64,000 nucleotides of DNA. It comes from an uncultured Lachnospiraceae bacterium. GTDB lineage: Bacteria; Bacillota; Clostridia; Lachnospirales; Lachnospiraceae. Position numbers and translations under genes: made by a program. The notes beneath the pieces were generated by a model. It was not told where the DNA came from. It made no database searches and saw only the letters and a list, made by a program, of their open reading frames with translations. Shown in pieces: positions 17,710-26,391 of this stretch. The DNA lies in contig CALWPY010000009.1 of NCBI GenBank assembly GCA_944383545.1, forward strand, positions 32,652 to 96,651, written 5' to 3'. The number at the start of each line of letters is the position of its first letter. Positions within the stretch are counted from its first letter, which is position 1.

Positions 17710-17794
17710 TATGTCGCAGATATAATCGCAACGGACATACATATTATTTTATTTAAAGAACATAAAATATAAAAAGAAGATTATGGGTTAAAAT

Positions 17795-18928
17795 ATGGAA
17801 ATTTATGTAGTTAAGCAGGGAGATACTGTAAACAGTTTAGCAGGATTGTATCAGGTGGATTCAGAAAGACTTATATATGATAATCAGCTTATTTATCCAT
17901 ACGAACTCGCAGTAGGTCAGGCTCTTCTTATTCAGACAGGTACAGCAGATATTTCAAGAAGCATAATAAGCGGAGGTTATGCTTATACCTTTATAAGTGA
18001 CTGGGTTTTGGAGCAGACCCTGCCGTATTTGTCAGAGCTTTATATTTTCTCATATGGTTTTACTACCACAGGAGAACTGATACCACCGGAGCTTGATGAT
18101 TCGTGGATGATTTCTGAAGCTCGTGAATATAGTACCGTGCCCGTACTGACACTGACTCCCTTTGATGAAACGGGAAATTTTAATAATCAGCTTATAAGCG
18201 TAATGATTAATAGTGAGGAAAACAAAAATAATCTCATCGAAAATATAATAACTACTATGAATGAAAAGGGTTATGAGGCACTTGATATAGATTTTGAATT
18301 TATTCTTGCCGAGGACAGAGATGCCTTTACAAATTTTGTGCGGCAGTGTACGGAAAGACTTAACGAAGTGGGGTATGAGGTCTCTGTTGCACTTGCTCCT
18401 AAAACATCAGCAGACCAGAGAGGACTCCTCTATGAAGGAAAGGATTACAGGGCATTGGGAGAAGCGGCAAACCATGTCCTTTTAATGACATATGAATGGG
18501 GATATACCTATGGTCCGGCAATGGCGGTAGCACCTCTCAACATGGTGAGGAGAGTTGTGGAATATGCAGTGACAGAGATTCCGCCTGAAAAAATCAGTCT
18601 TGGAATTCCGAATTACGGATATGACTGGCCTCTGCCTTATCAAAGAGGCATTTCAAGGGCAAGGACAATAGGAAATATAGAGGCAGTAAGAATAGCCGTA
18701 GAAAACGGAGCAGAAATTAAATTTGATGAAACTGCCATGTCCCCCTACTTTAATTATGAAAAAGAAGGAATAATGCATGAGGTCTGGTTTGAAGATGTAA
18801 GAAGCTTAAGGGCAAAATTCGGACTGATTAGTGAATATGGTCTTAGAGGAGCAGGATATTGGCAGATAATGCAATTTTTCAGGGCAAACTGGCTGCTTCT
18901 TCAGGATACCTTCTATATAACGAAGTAA
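17795..18928 (+). CDS. LysM-GH18 spore-type peptidoglycan hydrolase (SleL/YaaH-like)
   Basis: The 377-residue protein has one N-terminal LysM domain (about 2-48; VVKQGDTVNSLA) and a GH18 domain from about 60. The GH18 motif DIDFE is at residues 164-168, with catalytic Glu168. There is no signal peptide. This matches the spore cortex-fragment hydrolases SleL/YaaH, which have two LysM units in Bacillus and act as N-acetylglucosaminidases during germination. It starts at ATG 17795 with a weak ribosome binding site. A TATAAT at 17721-17726 is a possible -10. It is divergent from the ZIP gene. Confidence 0.88.
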   Translation: MEIYVVKQGDTVNSLAGLYQVDSERLIYDNQLIYPYELAVGQALLIQTGTADISRSIISGGYAYTFISDWVLEQTLPYLSELYIFSYGFTTTGELIPPELDDSWMISEAREYSTVPVLTLTPFDETGNFNNQLISVMINSEENKNNLIENIITTMNEKGYEALDIDFEFILAEDRDAFTNFVRQCTERLNEVGYEVSVALAPKTSADQRGLLYEGKDYRALGEAANHVLLMTYEWGYTYGPAMAVAPLNMVRRVVEYAVTEIPPEKISLGIPNYGYDWPLPYQRGISRARTIGNIEAVRIAVENGAEIKFDETAMSPYFNYEKEGIMHEVWFEDVRSLRAKFGLISEYGLRGAGYWQIMQFFRANWLLLQDTFYITK

Positions 18929-19024
18929 AAAAATATGAAAAAACTATGTAATTTGTTGTTATAAGTTAAGATAAATTTTATAATTAATATATAACAAATT
19001 GCGTTTAGAAGAGGGGGTGCCGGG

Positions 19025-21478
19025 ATGAAGACAGCTATTTTAAAACCTCTTATAAGAAGTATAAAGGCTTCTTTCGGGAGATATCTGGCTATACTTGCAA
19101 TCTGTGCATTGGGTGTTGGATTTTATGCAGGTTTAAAAAATGCAGAGCCGGCAATGATAAGAACTGCCGACACTTATACTGATAATCATAATCTCTATGA
19201 TTTCGAGCTTTTATCAACACTGGGATTTACGGAAGATGACGTAGAGGTATTTAATGAAAAAGAAGGAATAAACATTGCTGAAGGTGGATTTAGTACGGAT
19301 GTTTATGTGTCAATGGATAATTATGAGGAGTCTGTATTCAGTATGCATACAATAAGCGAAAATATAAATACACTCGAAATTACGGAGGGACGCATGCCGG
19401 AAAGCGTGGACGAGTGTATAGCAGACGCCGAATATTTTTCCGCAGAAGACATAGGGACTGTAATTAATATTTCTGACAGTAATTCCGAGGATGTGACGGA
19501 CAACCTCGTTTCTACGGAATTTGAGATAGTCGGACTGGCATATTCTCCTGTATATCTTAATAATGAAAGAGGAAGCACAACTCTTGGAGACGGAAAAGTT
19601 GATGCATTTATGTATGTTCCGGAGGAAGCATATTCAGGAGATTATTATACTGAAATATGGATTGATTTAAAAGGGACGTATGAGCTTTACAGTGATGAAT
19701 ATAAGGAACTGATTGAAAAGGAAGAAACTGAAATTGAAGCTCTGCTTGAAGAAAGAGTAGCTGTAAAATATGAAGAATTACTTGGACAGGCTGTGCTTAT
19801 GTACGGCGATATGGCAGAAGGTATGTTAAGTAAGCCCGTTTCATATATACTTACCAGAGAAGAAAATGCAGGACTTGTTACCTTTGAAAGCGATGCGGAA
19901 ATTGTAGACAGTATATCCAATGCGTTTCCTGTGTTTTTTGTGCTTATAGCGGCACTGGTATGCATGACAACAATGACAAGAATGGTAAATGACGAGCGTA
20001 CACAGATAGGAACTCTTAAAGCTATGGGATACAGTGCAGGAAAGATTTCTGCAAAATATGTACTATATTCCGGCAGTGCAGCGCTTATGGGCTGTATCAT
20101 TGGATTTTTTGCGGGTACATGGAGTATTCCTGTTGTAATATGGGAAGCATATGATATATATTATGGCTTTGCTGAGCTTTCATATAACTTTAACCCGGTT
20201 ATGCTTATCGGCTCGATTTTAGTGACATTAATCTGCTCTACGGGAGTTACTTATGTCGCCTGCGGAAAGGAACTTAGGAGTATGCCTGCAACGCTGATTC
20301 GTCCTAAAGCTCCAAAAAAGGGGAAAAAGGTATGGCTTGAATATTTTAAGCCCCTGTGGAAACGTCTCTCATTTTTAAGTAAAGTATCCGTAAGAAATGT
20401 ATTCAGATATAAAAGACGTATGTTTATGATGATACTAGGCATAGGCGGGTGTACGGCGTTGCTTGTAACAGGTTTTGGAATCAGGGATTCGGTTGCTAAA
20501 GTTACGGAATATCAGTATGAAGACATTATGAAATTTGATTTGACGGTATCCTTTAGTGATGAGCCGGATGATTCTGACTGGGAATATATATTTGAGGAGT
20601 GCGGAGGAAGTGAGGCAGTTTATTCCTATGTACACAGAAGTACGGTACAGGCACTTATAGGTGATTCTGTTGAAGATGTTACAATGATTGCCGGTGAAAG
20701 CAGTGAGGTTACGAATGTTATTGCCCTTCATAACGGAAATGATGAGATTGCATATCCTGAAGGAAATGAAGTCGTAATAAGTAAAAAACTTGCTGATAAT
20801 TATGAACTATCCGTAGGAGATGAGATTGCAATAAATCATGACGGTGAAGTAACAGAACTTTCGGTAAGTGGAATATGTGATAATTATGTAGGAATATATA
20901 TTTATACATCAGAAGAAATACTGGACAAGGGATTTGAAAAAAATACTGCTTTAATCAGGATTGCAGAAGAAACTGATTATGCATATGCGGCGGCTTCTTT
21001 AAGGAACATGGAAATAGTAAGCAGTGTATCGGTTACAGAAGATGAAAAAGAGCAGATGGAAAACTCCATGACGAGCATAAATTATATAATTGTGCTTATT
21101 ATTATTTCTGCGGCAGCTCTGGCGTTTATAGTTTTACTTAATCTCACAAACATAAATATAATGGAGAGAGTAAGGGAAATAGCTACGGTTAAGGTGCTGG
21201 GATTTTATCCTTTGGAAACATCTTCATATGTATTAAGAGAAAATATTGTTTTATCGGCATTTGGAGCTGTGGCAGGACTTGTTCTCGGTAAATTTCTGCA
21301 CATATTTGTAATGAGCAGGATAAATACGGATGCACTGACATTTGATGTGAGAATTTCAGCCTTAAGTTATGTGATTTCGTTTGTTCTTACTTTATTATTT
21401 GCGGTAATAGTTAATTTGTTTATGACATTCAGGCTTGAAAAAATAAATATGTCTGAATCATTAAAGACAATAGAATAG
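19025..21478 (+). CDS. FtsX-type ABC transporter permease, no adjacent ATPase
   Basis: The 817-residue protein has an N-terminal membrane helix and an acidic outside domain. It then has an FtsX-type three-helix block near 300-420, a second outside domain (about 480-680) and a final FtsX block (690-810). This is the MacB/FtsX permease plan with both halves in one chain. Such proteins work with a LolD-type ATPase, but none is next to it. The large outside domains argue for extracytoplasmic work such as lipid, peptide or lipoprotein handling. It has a G-rich ribosome binding site (AGAGGGGG). Confidence 0.85.
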   Translation: MKTAILKPLIRSIKASFGRYLAILAICALGVGFYAGLKNAEPAMIRTADTYTDNHNLYDFELLSTLGFTEDDVEVFNEKEGINIAEGGFSTDVYVSMDNYEESVFSMHTISENINTLEITEGRMPESVDECIADAEYFSAEDIGTVINISDSNSEDVTDNLVSTEFEIVGLAYSPVYLNNERGSTTLGDGKVDAFMYVPEEAYSGDYYTEIWIDLKGTYELYSDEYKELIEKEETEIEALLEERVAVKYEELLGQAVLMYGDMAEGMLSKPVSYILTREENAGLVTFESDAEIVDSISNAFPVFFVLIAALVCMTTMTRMVNDERTQIGTLKAMGYSAGKISAKYVLYSGSAALMGCIIGFFAGTWSIPVVIWEAYDIYYGFAELSYNFNPVMLIGSILVTLICSTGVTYVACGKELRSMPATLIRPKAPKKGKKVWLEYFKPLWKRLSFLSKVSVRNVFRYKRRMFMMILGIGGCTALLVTGFGIRDSVAKVTEYQYEDIMKFDLTVSFSDEPDDSDWEYIFEECGGSEAVYSYVHRSTVQALIGDSVEDVTMIAGESSEVTNVIALHNGNDEIAYPEGNEVVISKKLADNYELSVGDEIAINHDGEVTELSVSGICDNYVGIYIYTSEEILDKGFEKNTALIRIAEETDYAYAAASLRNMEIVSSVSVTEDEKEQMENSMTSINYIIVLIIISAAALAFIVLLNLTNINIMERVREIATVKVLGFYPLETSSYVLRENIVLSAFGAVAGLVLGKFLHIFVMSRINTDALTFDVRISALSYVISFVLTLLFAVIVNLFMTFRLEKINMSESLKTIE

Positions 21479-21605
21479 AAAATTTTATGGAAGAATTTAA
21501 ATATCTAGGTATAAATTCACATGATTAACAAATACTATCCTCACTTAAATCAGTTTAGAGATAATTTTAATACTCTAATCAGTTAAAATGGAAGGAGAAA
21601 GAAAT

Positions 21606-22154
21606 ATGCGAGCGACAGGAATAGTCAGGAGGATAGATGATTTAGGAAGAATAGTTGTACCAAAGGAAATACGCCGTACACTTAGAATAAGAGAAGGCGA
21701 TCCTCTTGAAATTTTTACGGATAAAGATGGCGAAATAATATTAAAGAAATATTCGCCTATAGGTGAGTTGGGAGCATTTGCACAGCAATATGCGGATGCA
21801 ACAGCTCAGATACTGGGCTGTGCCGTATGTGTAAGTGACAGAGATCAGATAATTGCCGTCGCCGGAGCACCGAAAAAGGATTTGCTTGGTAAATCTCTTC
21901 ACAAGGAGCTTGAAGATGCCATAAATGATAGAGAGGCAATTATGGCAAAGAAGGGCGAAAAGAAATTTATTCATATAACCGGAGCGGGTGAAAACGGATA
22001 TTCGGGACAGATTGTACAGACTATAATATGTGAAGGGGATGCAATAGGGGCAGTAATTCTTCTTGGAAAAGAAGGAGAAAAGCCTGTGGGAGAAGCAGAA
22101 CAGAAGGCAGCAGTAATTGCGGCAAACTTCCTTGGACGCCAGATGGAGTCATAA
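21606..22154 (+). CDS. spoVT: Stage V sporulation regulator SpoVT
   Basis: SpoVT is an AbrB-type transcription factor acting in the forespore under sigma G. The start is ATG 21606, giving the standard MRATGIVRRIDDLGR N-terminus; an in-frame ATG at 21588 overlaps the ribosome binding site (AAGGAGA). Residues 1-50 form the swapped-hairpin DNA-binding domain and residues 55-182 a GAF-like domain. The 182-residue length is normal. It is followed by a terminator and then hup, the usual order at this locus, although mazG is missing between them. Confidence 0.94.
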   Translation: MRATGIVRRIDDLGRIVVPKEIRRTLRIREGDPLEIFTDKDGEIILKKYSPIGELGAFAQQYADATAQILGCAVCVSDRDQIIAVAGAPKKDLLGKSLHKELEDAINDREAIMAKKGEKKFIHITGAGENGYSGQIVQTIICEGDAIGAVILLGKEGEKPVGEAEQKAAVIAANFLGRQMES

Positions 22155-22164
22155 TATTATTTAA

Positions 22165-22205
22165 TTGATGAGAACTGCACCTTTATAAAGGTACGGTTTT
22201 CGTCA
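22165..22205 (+). terminator. Terminator after spoVT
   Basis: Arms 22165-22182 and 22189-22205 form a long hairpin with several G-U pairs around ACCTTTATAAAGGT. The right arm contains a TTTT stretch. Confidence 0.6.
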
Positions 22206-22262
22206 ATAATTGAAAATGTTGTGAAAATATAGTAAAAATAGGTTTTTGTGGAAGTTTTTAGC

Positions 22263-22291
22263 TTGACAAAACATATAAATATGGTTATAAC
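22263..22291 (+). promoter_or_regulatory. Sigma-A promoter of hup
   Basis: TTGACA (22263-22268), 17-base spacer, TATAAC (22286-22291). The leader to the ATG is about 75 bases. This is one of the closest matches to the consensus in the window, as expected for an abundant protein. Confidence 0.8.
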
Positions 22292-22371
22292 TAGGCATAG
22301 GACATTAAAGTTCTGTAGCAGGGGTGTTAGCCTGATAACAAATTATAATTTAGTTCGAGGAGGAATTATTA

Positions 22372-22644
22372 ATGAACAAGAATGAGTTAGTTGCTGCTAT
22401 GGCTGAGAAGACATCACTTAAGAAAACTGATGTAGAAAAGGTACTTAAGGCTTTTACAGAAGTAGTAGGTGAGGAATTAAAGAAGGGTGAGAAGATTCAG
22501 TTAGTAGGATTCGGTACATTCGAGGTTGTAGAGAGAGCTGAGAGAGAAGGACGTAATCCTAAGACCGGAGAGACTATGACTATTGCTGCTTCAAAGGCAC
22601 CAAAGTTTAAGCCTGGAAAAGCTTTAAAGGATTCTTTAAACTAA
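22372..22644 (+). CDS. hup: DNA-binding protein HU
   Basis: The 90-residue protein is a full-length HU. It begins MNKNELVAAMAEKTSLKKTD and holds the DNA-arm sequence RNPKTGE and the terminal FKPGKALKD. HU coats and bends the chromosome as a dimer. The codon choice is strongly biased to a few codons, as in highly expressed genes. It has its own promoter, a near-perfect ribosome binding site (CGAGGAGG) and a terminator. Confidence 0.97.
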   Translation: MNKNELVAAMAEKTSLKKTDVEKVLKAFTEVVGEELKKGEKIQLVGFGTFEVVERAEREGRNPKTGETMTIAASKAPKFKPGKALKDSLN

Positions 22645-22682
22645 TTAAATCTTAAAATAGAGATATTGATAAAGAATACTGT

Positions 22683-22712
22683 GCCGTAAAACTACATGTT
22701 TTACGGCATTTT
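22683..22712 (+). terminator. Terminator after hup
   Basis: GCCGTAAAAC (22683-22692) pairs perfectly with GTTTTACGGC (22698-22707); ATTTTGTTT follows. Confidence 0.85.
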
Positions 22713-22778
22713 GTTTGCCTGTCATGAAGAAAATAAACAGGTGAAATTTAATTTGAGTAAAGTGAGGAGATTATAATT

Positions 22779-23021
22779 ATGAGACTGGATAAATATTTAA
22801 AGGTATCGCGTCTTATAAAAAGGCGTACAGTTGCAAATGAGGCATGTGATGCAGGAAGGGTTTCCGTAAACGGAAAGGTAGTTAAGGCATCATATGACGT
22901 AAAAGTAGGCGATATTATAGAAATTATGTTTGGAAACAAGTCTGTTAAAGTTGAAGTTACAATGCTTCTTGAGACAACGAAGAAGGATGAAGCAAAAGAA
23001 ATGTTTAAATATATCATATGA
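22779..23021 (+). CDS. rqcP: S4-domain protein RqcP (YabO)
   Basis: The 80-residue S4 RNA-binding protein begins MRLDKYLKVSRLIKRRTVAN. RqcP binds stalled 50S subunits and helps RqcH add alanine tails in ribosome quality control. Its position after hup and before yabP matches the Bacillus yabO locus. This supports RqcP over the related heat-shock protein Hsp15. Confidence 0.93.
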   Translation: MRLDKYLKVSRLIKRRTVANEACDAGRVSVNGKVVKASYDVKVGDIIEIMFGNKSVKVEVTMLLETTKKDEAKEMFKYII

Positions 23022-23084
23022 TTTGCGTCCCGCACATATAATTATTCAAGGAAGACATATTGCTGAAGGTGCGGGAGGCGTCGT

Positions 23085-23363
23085 ATGGAGGATATAAAAA
23101 ATGTTAAAAGTCATAAATTGATATTAAATAACAGAATGGCAGGAAGTCTGACGGGTATAAAGAAAGTAATTTCTTTTGATACTGATGAGGTGATTTTACT
23201 CACTGAACAGGGAAATCTTATGATTAAAGGAAAAGAACTGCATGTGACAAGACTTGATGTGGAAAAAGGCGAACTGGAATTTGAAGGACTTGTTGACAGC
23301 TTTTTCTATGCACGCACTAAATCGCAGTCTGCCTCCGGTATAGTGGGAAGGTTATTTAAGTAA
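23085..23363 (+). CDS. yabP: Sporulation protein YabP
   Basis: The 92-residue protein has the YabP/YqfC fold sequence (HKLILNNRMAGSLTGIKKVI near the start). YabP is made in the mother cell under sigma E and is needed for efficient sporulation. One base separates its stop from yabQ, so the two are translated together. The ribosome binding site is GGGAGGCG. Confidence 0.92.
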   Translation: MEDIKNVKSHKLILNNRMAGSLTGIKKVISFDTDEVILLTEQGNLMIKGKELHVTRLDVEKGELEFEGLVDSFFYARTKSQSASGIVGRLFK

Positions 23364-23364
23364 T

Positions 23365-23775
23365 ATGGATATTTTTGTGACTACTCAGGCTGATGTCTTT
23401 CTGGTAAGTATAATTTATGGAATAATTTTAACAGTAATTTATGATTCCTTAAGATGCCTAAGGCGGATAGTTCCACATAACAATATATTTATAGGGATTG
23501 AGGATATTTTCTACTGGCTTTCTTTCGCATGTATAGTTATAAGTCTTATTTATACATATAATAACGGAGAGCTTCGGGGATATGTAGTGCTTGGCATGGC
23601 TCTGGGAAGCCTCTTCTATCTGATGCTGTTCAGCAGACTTGTGGTTAAAGGAATATCATTTATATTTGGTAAAGCTGTGCATTTCCTCATGAAAACGGCA
23701 GTATTTTTGACAAAACCGATAAAAAAATGTCGAAATAGCAATAAACATATTGAAAAATACACAAAAAAGGGTTAA
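23365..23775 (+). CDS. yabQ: Sporulation membrane protein YabQ
   Basis: The 136-residue protein has four membrane helices (about 10-30, 45-62, 70-86, 90-110) and a basic tail. YabQ localises to the forespore membrane and is needed for cortex formation in Bacillus. Identification rests on membrane pattern, length and its fixed place between yabP and divIC. Confidence 0.9.
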   Translation: MDIFVTTQADVFLVSIIYGIILTVIYDSLRCLRRIVPHNNIFIGIEDIFYWLSFACIVISLIYTYNNGELRGYVVLGMALGSLFYLMLFSRLVVKGISFIFGKAVHFLMKTAVFLTKPIKKCRNSNKHIEKYTKKG

Positions 23776-23815
23776 AATAATTTTAATTTTATTAATTTGA
23801 GGGGTTTGATGATTT

Positions 23816-24118
23816 ATGAGAGCCGTTAGAAGAAGGCACAGACAATCGAAAATCGGAATAGCGCTTGTTATCCTCGTAATGATAGTTGCGGTGGCTGCCT
23901 GTTCAATAAGAACATATAATTTAAATGTCAAGAGCCGTCAGCTTATGGAAAAAGAGGAAACTCTCGATAATAAAATTGCGGAGGCAGAGCTTGAGGCTGA
24001 AAATCTTGAAGCGCAGAGAAGGTATATGCAGACTGATGAATACATTGAAGATGAGGCAAAGAACAAGCTTAATCTTGTGTATCCTGATGAAGTAGTCATA
24101 AAACCGAATGAAAATTGA
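23816..24118 (+). CDS. divIC: Septum formation initiator, DivIC/FtsB family
   Basis: The 100-residue protein has a basic N-terminus, one membrane helix (about 15-33) and then a coiled coil (about 38-75). It ends in the family's short C-terminal segment (YIEDEAKNKLNLVYPDE). DivIC joins FtsL and DivIB at the division septum. The ribosome binding site is GAGGGG. The locus order is the same as in Bacillus. Confidence 0.9.
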   Translation: MRAVRRRHRQSKIGIALVILVMIVAVAACSIRTYNLNVKSRQLMEKEETLDNKIAEAELEAENLEAQRRYMQTDEYIEDEAKNKLNLVYPDEVVIKPNEN

Positions 24119-24153
24119 ATAAACTATTACTAAAGTAATATTAATAATTTATG

Positions 24154-24179
24154 GCAGGTGTGAAAAGCACCTGCTTTTT
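24154..24179 (+). terminator. Terminator after divIC
   Basis: GCAGGTG (24154-24160) pairs with CACCTGC (24168-24174), followed by TTTTT. Confidence 0.85.
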
Positions 24180-24210
24180 CTATTTACCTGATAAAAACTA
24201 TAGTTATTTT

Positions 24211-24275
24211 TGTCAAAAATTTTATAGAGAATTTTCCATGTTTTGACAGCAAATAAGTTCAGGCTTGTCTATAAT
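24211..24275 (+). promoter_or_regulatory. Spo0A-type promoter of spoIIE
   Basis: TTGACA (24243-24248) and TATAAT (24270-24275) are separated by 21 bases, too far for a simple sigma-A promoter. The same wide spacing is known for the Spo0A-activated spoIIE and spoIIG promoters of Bacillus. TGTCAAA (24211-24217) and its reverse TTTGACA (24242-24248) each differ by one base from the 0A box TGTCGAA; the second overlaps the -35. Confidence 0.7.
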
Positions 24276-24323
24276 CTATTCAATCTGTGTATCTGATAAA
24301 AAACAAATTCGGGGTGAGGATAA

Positions 24324-26312
24324 ATGAAGAACAGGACAGAGACAGTATTATTGGGCTTTTTTGCTTTTATAACGGGAATGGCGTTTACAGGAAGCATAAA
24401 TCCCTTTATAATTCCATTTTATGTTGCGGCATACATACAGGGCGGAAACATTATAGTTTTAATGATAACCGGACTTCTGGGAATGGCAGTAAATTTTAAT
24501 TTTTATGCGGCGGTTAAGTATGGGGTTATAATGATTGCGGCAGGACTTATTATAGGCACAAAGGATAAGGCATTGCTTGTAAAACAGCGGGTGATATGGG
24601 CATTAGTTTCGGCGGGTGTTATATTTGCCGCTGATGTAGTAATAAAACTTTTTGATGCTGATATGGAAATATCATGGATAGAAATCGGTGCGGAAACCCT
24701 GCTTGCTTTTTCTCTTACGATTATATATTATAAGGCGTTCAGGGTCATAAAAAATGATTTTGTAAAAATTGTAATAGATAATGAAGCTGCAATAAGTATT
24801 TTAGTCCTTGCTTCAACTCTTCTCTATGGTCTGCCTACAGAAATTGCCGGATTTAGAATAGCAGAGACGGCAGGCGTTTATTTTCTCCTTTATGCTGTGT
24901 ACAGGTTTGGTATAGGCATCGGAAGTACGTGGGCTGCATGTGCGGGAATGATTTTGGGATTTAAAACTGAAATGGGAGAATATCTGGTGTTTATGCTTGC
25001 GGCGGCAGTTGTATGTACCGCGGTTTCAGGTTTAATACCTTATAAAAAAGTGGCAATATCAGTATCATTTGTTGCATTGTCTGTTGTTATGGGTATGGAA
25101 TACTGGGAATATATTTTAGGCGAGTCCGGCTTAAAAGCTTTTGTTTCTGCCCTTATTGTATTTATTTTAACTCCGTCTTCCATAATGATGTATGTTGATG
25201 AGAGAATTAGAAGGGGAGAAGTCTTTGAAGCCTCAAGTGAATGGGGAAGGCTCATGATAGACAGGGTAAAAAATTTTGCCGGAGCATTCAGGAGAATAGA
25301 ATATACCTTTGCGGGAAATGACGGACTTGGAATAAGTTTCAGGGAAATAGGGGACGTTCTGGAGGGATTCACTACCGAATTTGAAGATGCAGTCCCGATG
25401 AAAAAAACCTTAGAGGCAGATATAATATCAGACCTTTCAAAAAAGAATGCTGTTGTAAAAAGCCTGCTCCTAACAAAAGACAAAGAAGGGAAATATCAGA
25501 TATACATAACGGCAAAGATGGCGAGGGGAAGGCTTCTTACCGCAAATGAAATAAAAGAAGCAGTCGAATTAAGACTTAAGATGCCGCTTCACATTATGCC
25601 TGAAAGCAGAAATGTAGTGGGAAAAAATTTTACACTTATTGCACTGGAAGAGGAGCCGCCTTTTTATTGTCGTTTTGCTGCCAAAAGAGTGAGCAAATAT
25701 GAAAGCTCAATGTCGGGAGACAATTTTTCACTATGTGAAATAAACAACGGACAGCTTCTGATGCTCCTTGCTGACGGAATGGGAAGCGGAGAAAAAGCAT
25801 CTGCTGAGAGTGAAAAGGTCATAAGCACTCTGGAGGATTTGCTTGAAGCGGGCTTTGATACGGAACTTTCCGTTAAATTTGTAAATTCATATATAAGCAG
25901 AAGAAATAAGGGCGAAATTTTTACCACTCTTGATATGCTTCTTCTGGACTGCTATACAGGATGCGGAAGGCTTTATAAGCAGGGAGCCGCCGCCACTTTT
26001 ATAAGACGAGGGGACTGGATAGAGGTTATAAAATCCACGTCGCTTCCCGTAGGAATTTCAGAGGATGCGGAATGCGAAAAGTCCGTAAAGAAATTTTACG
26101 AAAATGACATTATTGTCATGGTAAGCGACGGTGTGATTGAAGGAATAGTATTTGAAAATAAGGAAGACTATCTGAAAAGCATAATAATGAACGTGGATTC
26201 AAATGATGCCGAAGAGATTGCAGAAGAGATAATAACAGATATAAAAAATCTGAACGGGAAAAATCTAAAGGATGATGCAACCGTGCTTGTTGCAGTGGTA
26301 ATGAAAAACTGA
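24324..26312 (+). CDS. spoIIE: Stage II sporulation protein E (phosphatase)
   Basis: SpoIIE dephosphorylates SpoIIAA and so activates sigma F in the forespore. The 662-residue protein has about ten membrane helices in residues 1-285. A linker domain follows, then a C-terminal PP2C-type phosphatase (about 455-660) with the metal-binding DGMGSG and SDGVIEG motifs. It is about 150 residues shorter than the Bacillus protein, mostly in the regulatory middle part. It has its own promoter with Spo0A-like boxes and the ribosome binding site GGGGTGAGG. Confidence 0.95.
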   Translation: MKNRTETVLLGFFAFITGMAFTGSINPFIIPFYVAAYIQGGNIIVLMITGLLGMAVNFNFYAAVKYGVIMIAAGLIIGTKDKALLVKQRVIWALVSAGVIFAADVVIKLFDADMEISWIEIGAETLLAFSLTIIYYKAFRVIKNDFVKIVIDNEAAISILVLASTLLYGLPTEIAGFRIAETAGVYFLLYAVYRFGIGIGSTWAACAGMILGFKTEMGEYLVFMLAAAVVCTAVSGLIPYKKVAISVSFVALSVVMGMEYWEYILGESGLKAFVSALIVFILTPSSIMMYVDERIRRGEVFEASSEWGRLMIDRVKNFAGAFRRIEYTFAGNDGLGISFREIGDVLEGFTTEFEDAVPMKKTLEADIISDLSKKNAVVKSLLLTKDKEGKYQIYITAKMARGRLLTANEIKEAVELRLKMPLHIMPESRNVVGKNFTLIALEEEPPFYCRFAAKRVSKYESSMSGDNFSLCEINNGQLLMLLADGMGSGEKASAESEKVISTLEDLLEAGFDTELSVKFVNSYISRRNKGEIFTTLDMLLLDCYTGCGRLYKQGAAATFIRRGDWIEVIKSTSLPVGISEDAECEKSVKKFYENDIIVMVSDGVIEGIVFENKEDYLKSIIMNVDSNDAEEIAEEIITDIKNLNGKNLKDDATVLVAVVMKN

Positions 26313-26391
26313 CAGATAATTTTAGTATACTTTTTATTTGGGATATGGTAAAATTCAGAAATAAAAATACACCATATCAGGATATAAGTCT

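Noticed and set aside
18950-19010. Inverted AATTTGTT...AACAAATT before the FtsX gene
   Set aside because: Very A/T-rich and loosely paired with a long loop; could arise by chance.
22297-22371. Riboswitch in the hup leader
   Set aside because: Only about 75 bases and no recognisable ligand-binding core or terminator alternative.
24287-24499. Open frame of 70 codons overlapping spoIIE
   Set aside because: Starts in the leader, no ribosome binding site, and runs out of frame inside spoIIE.
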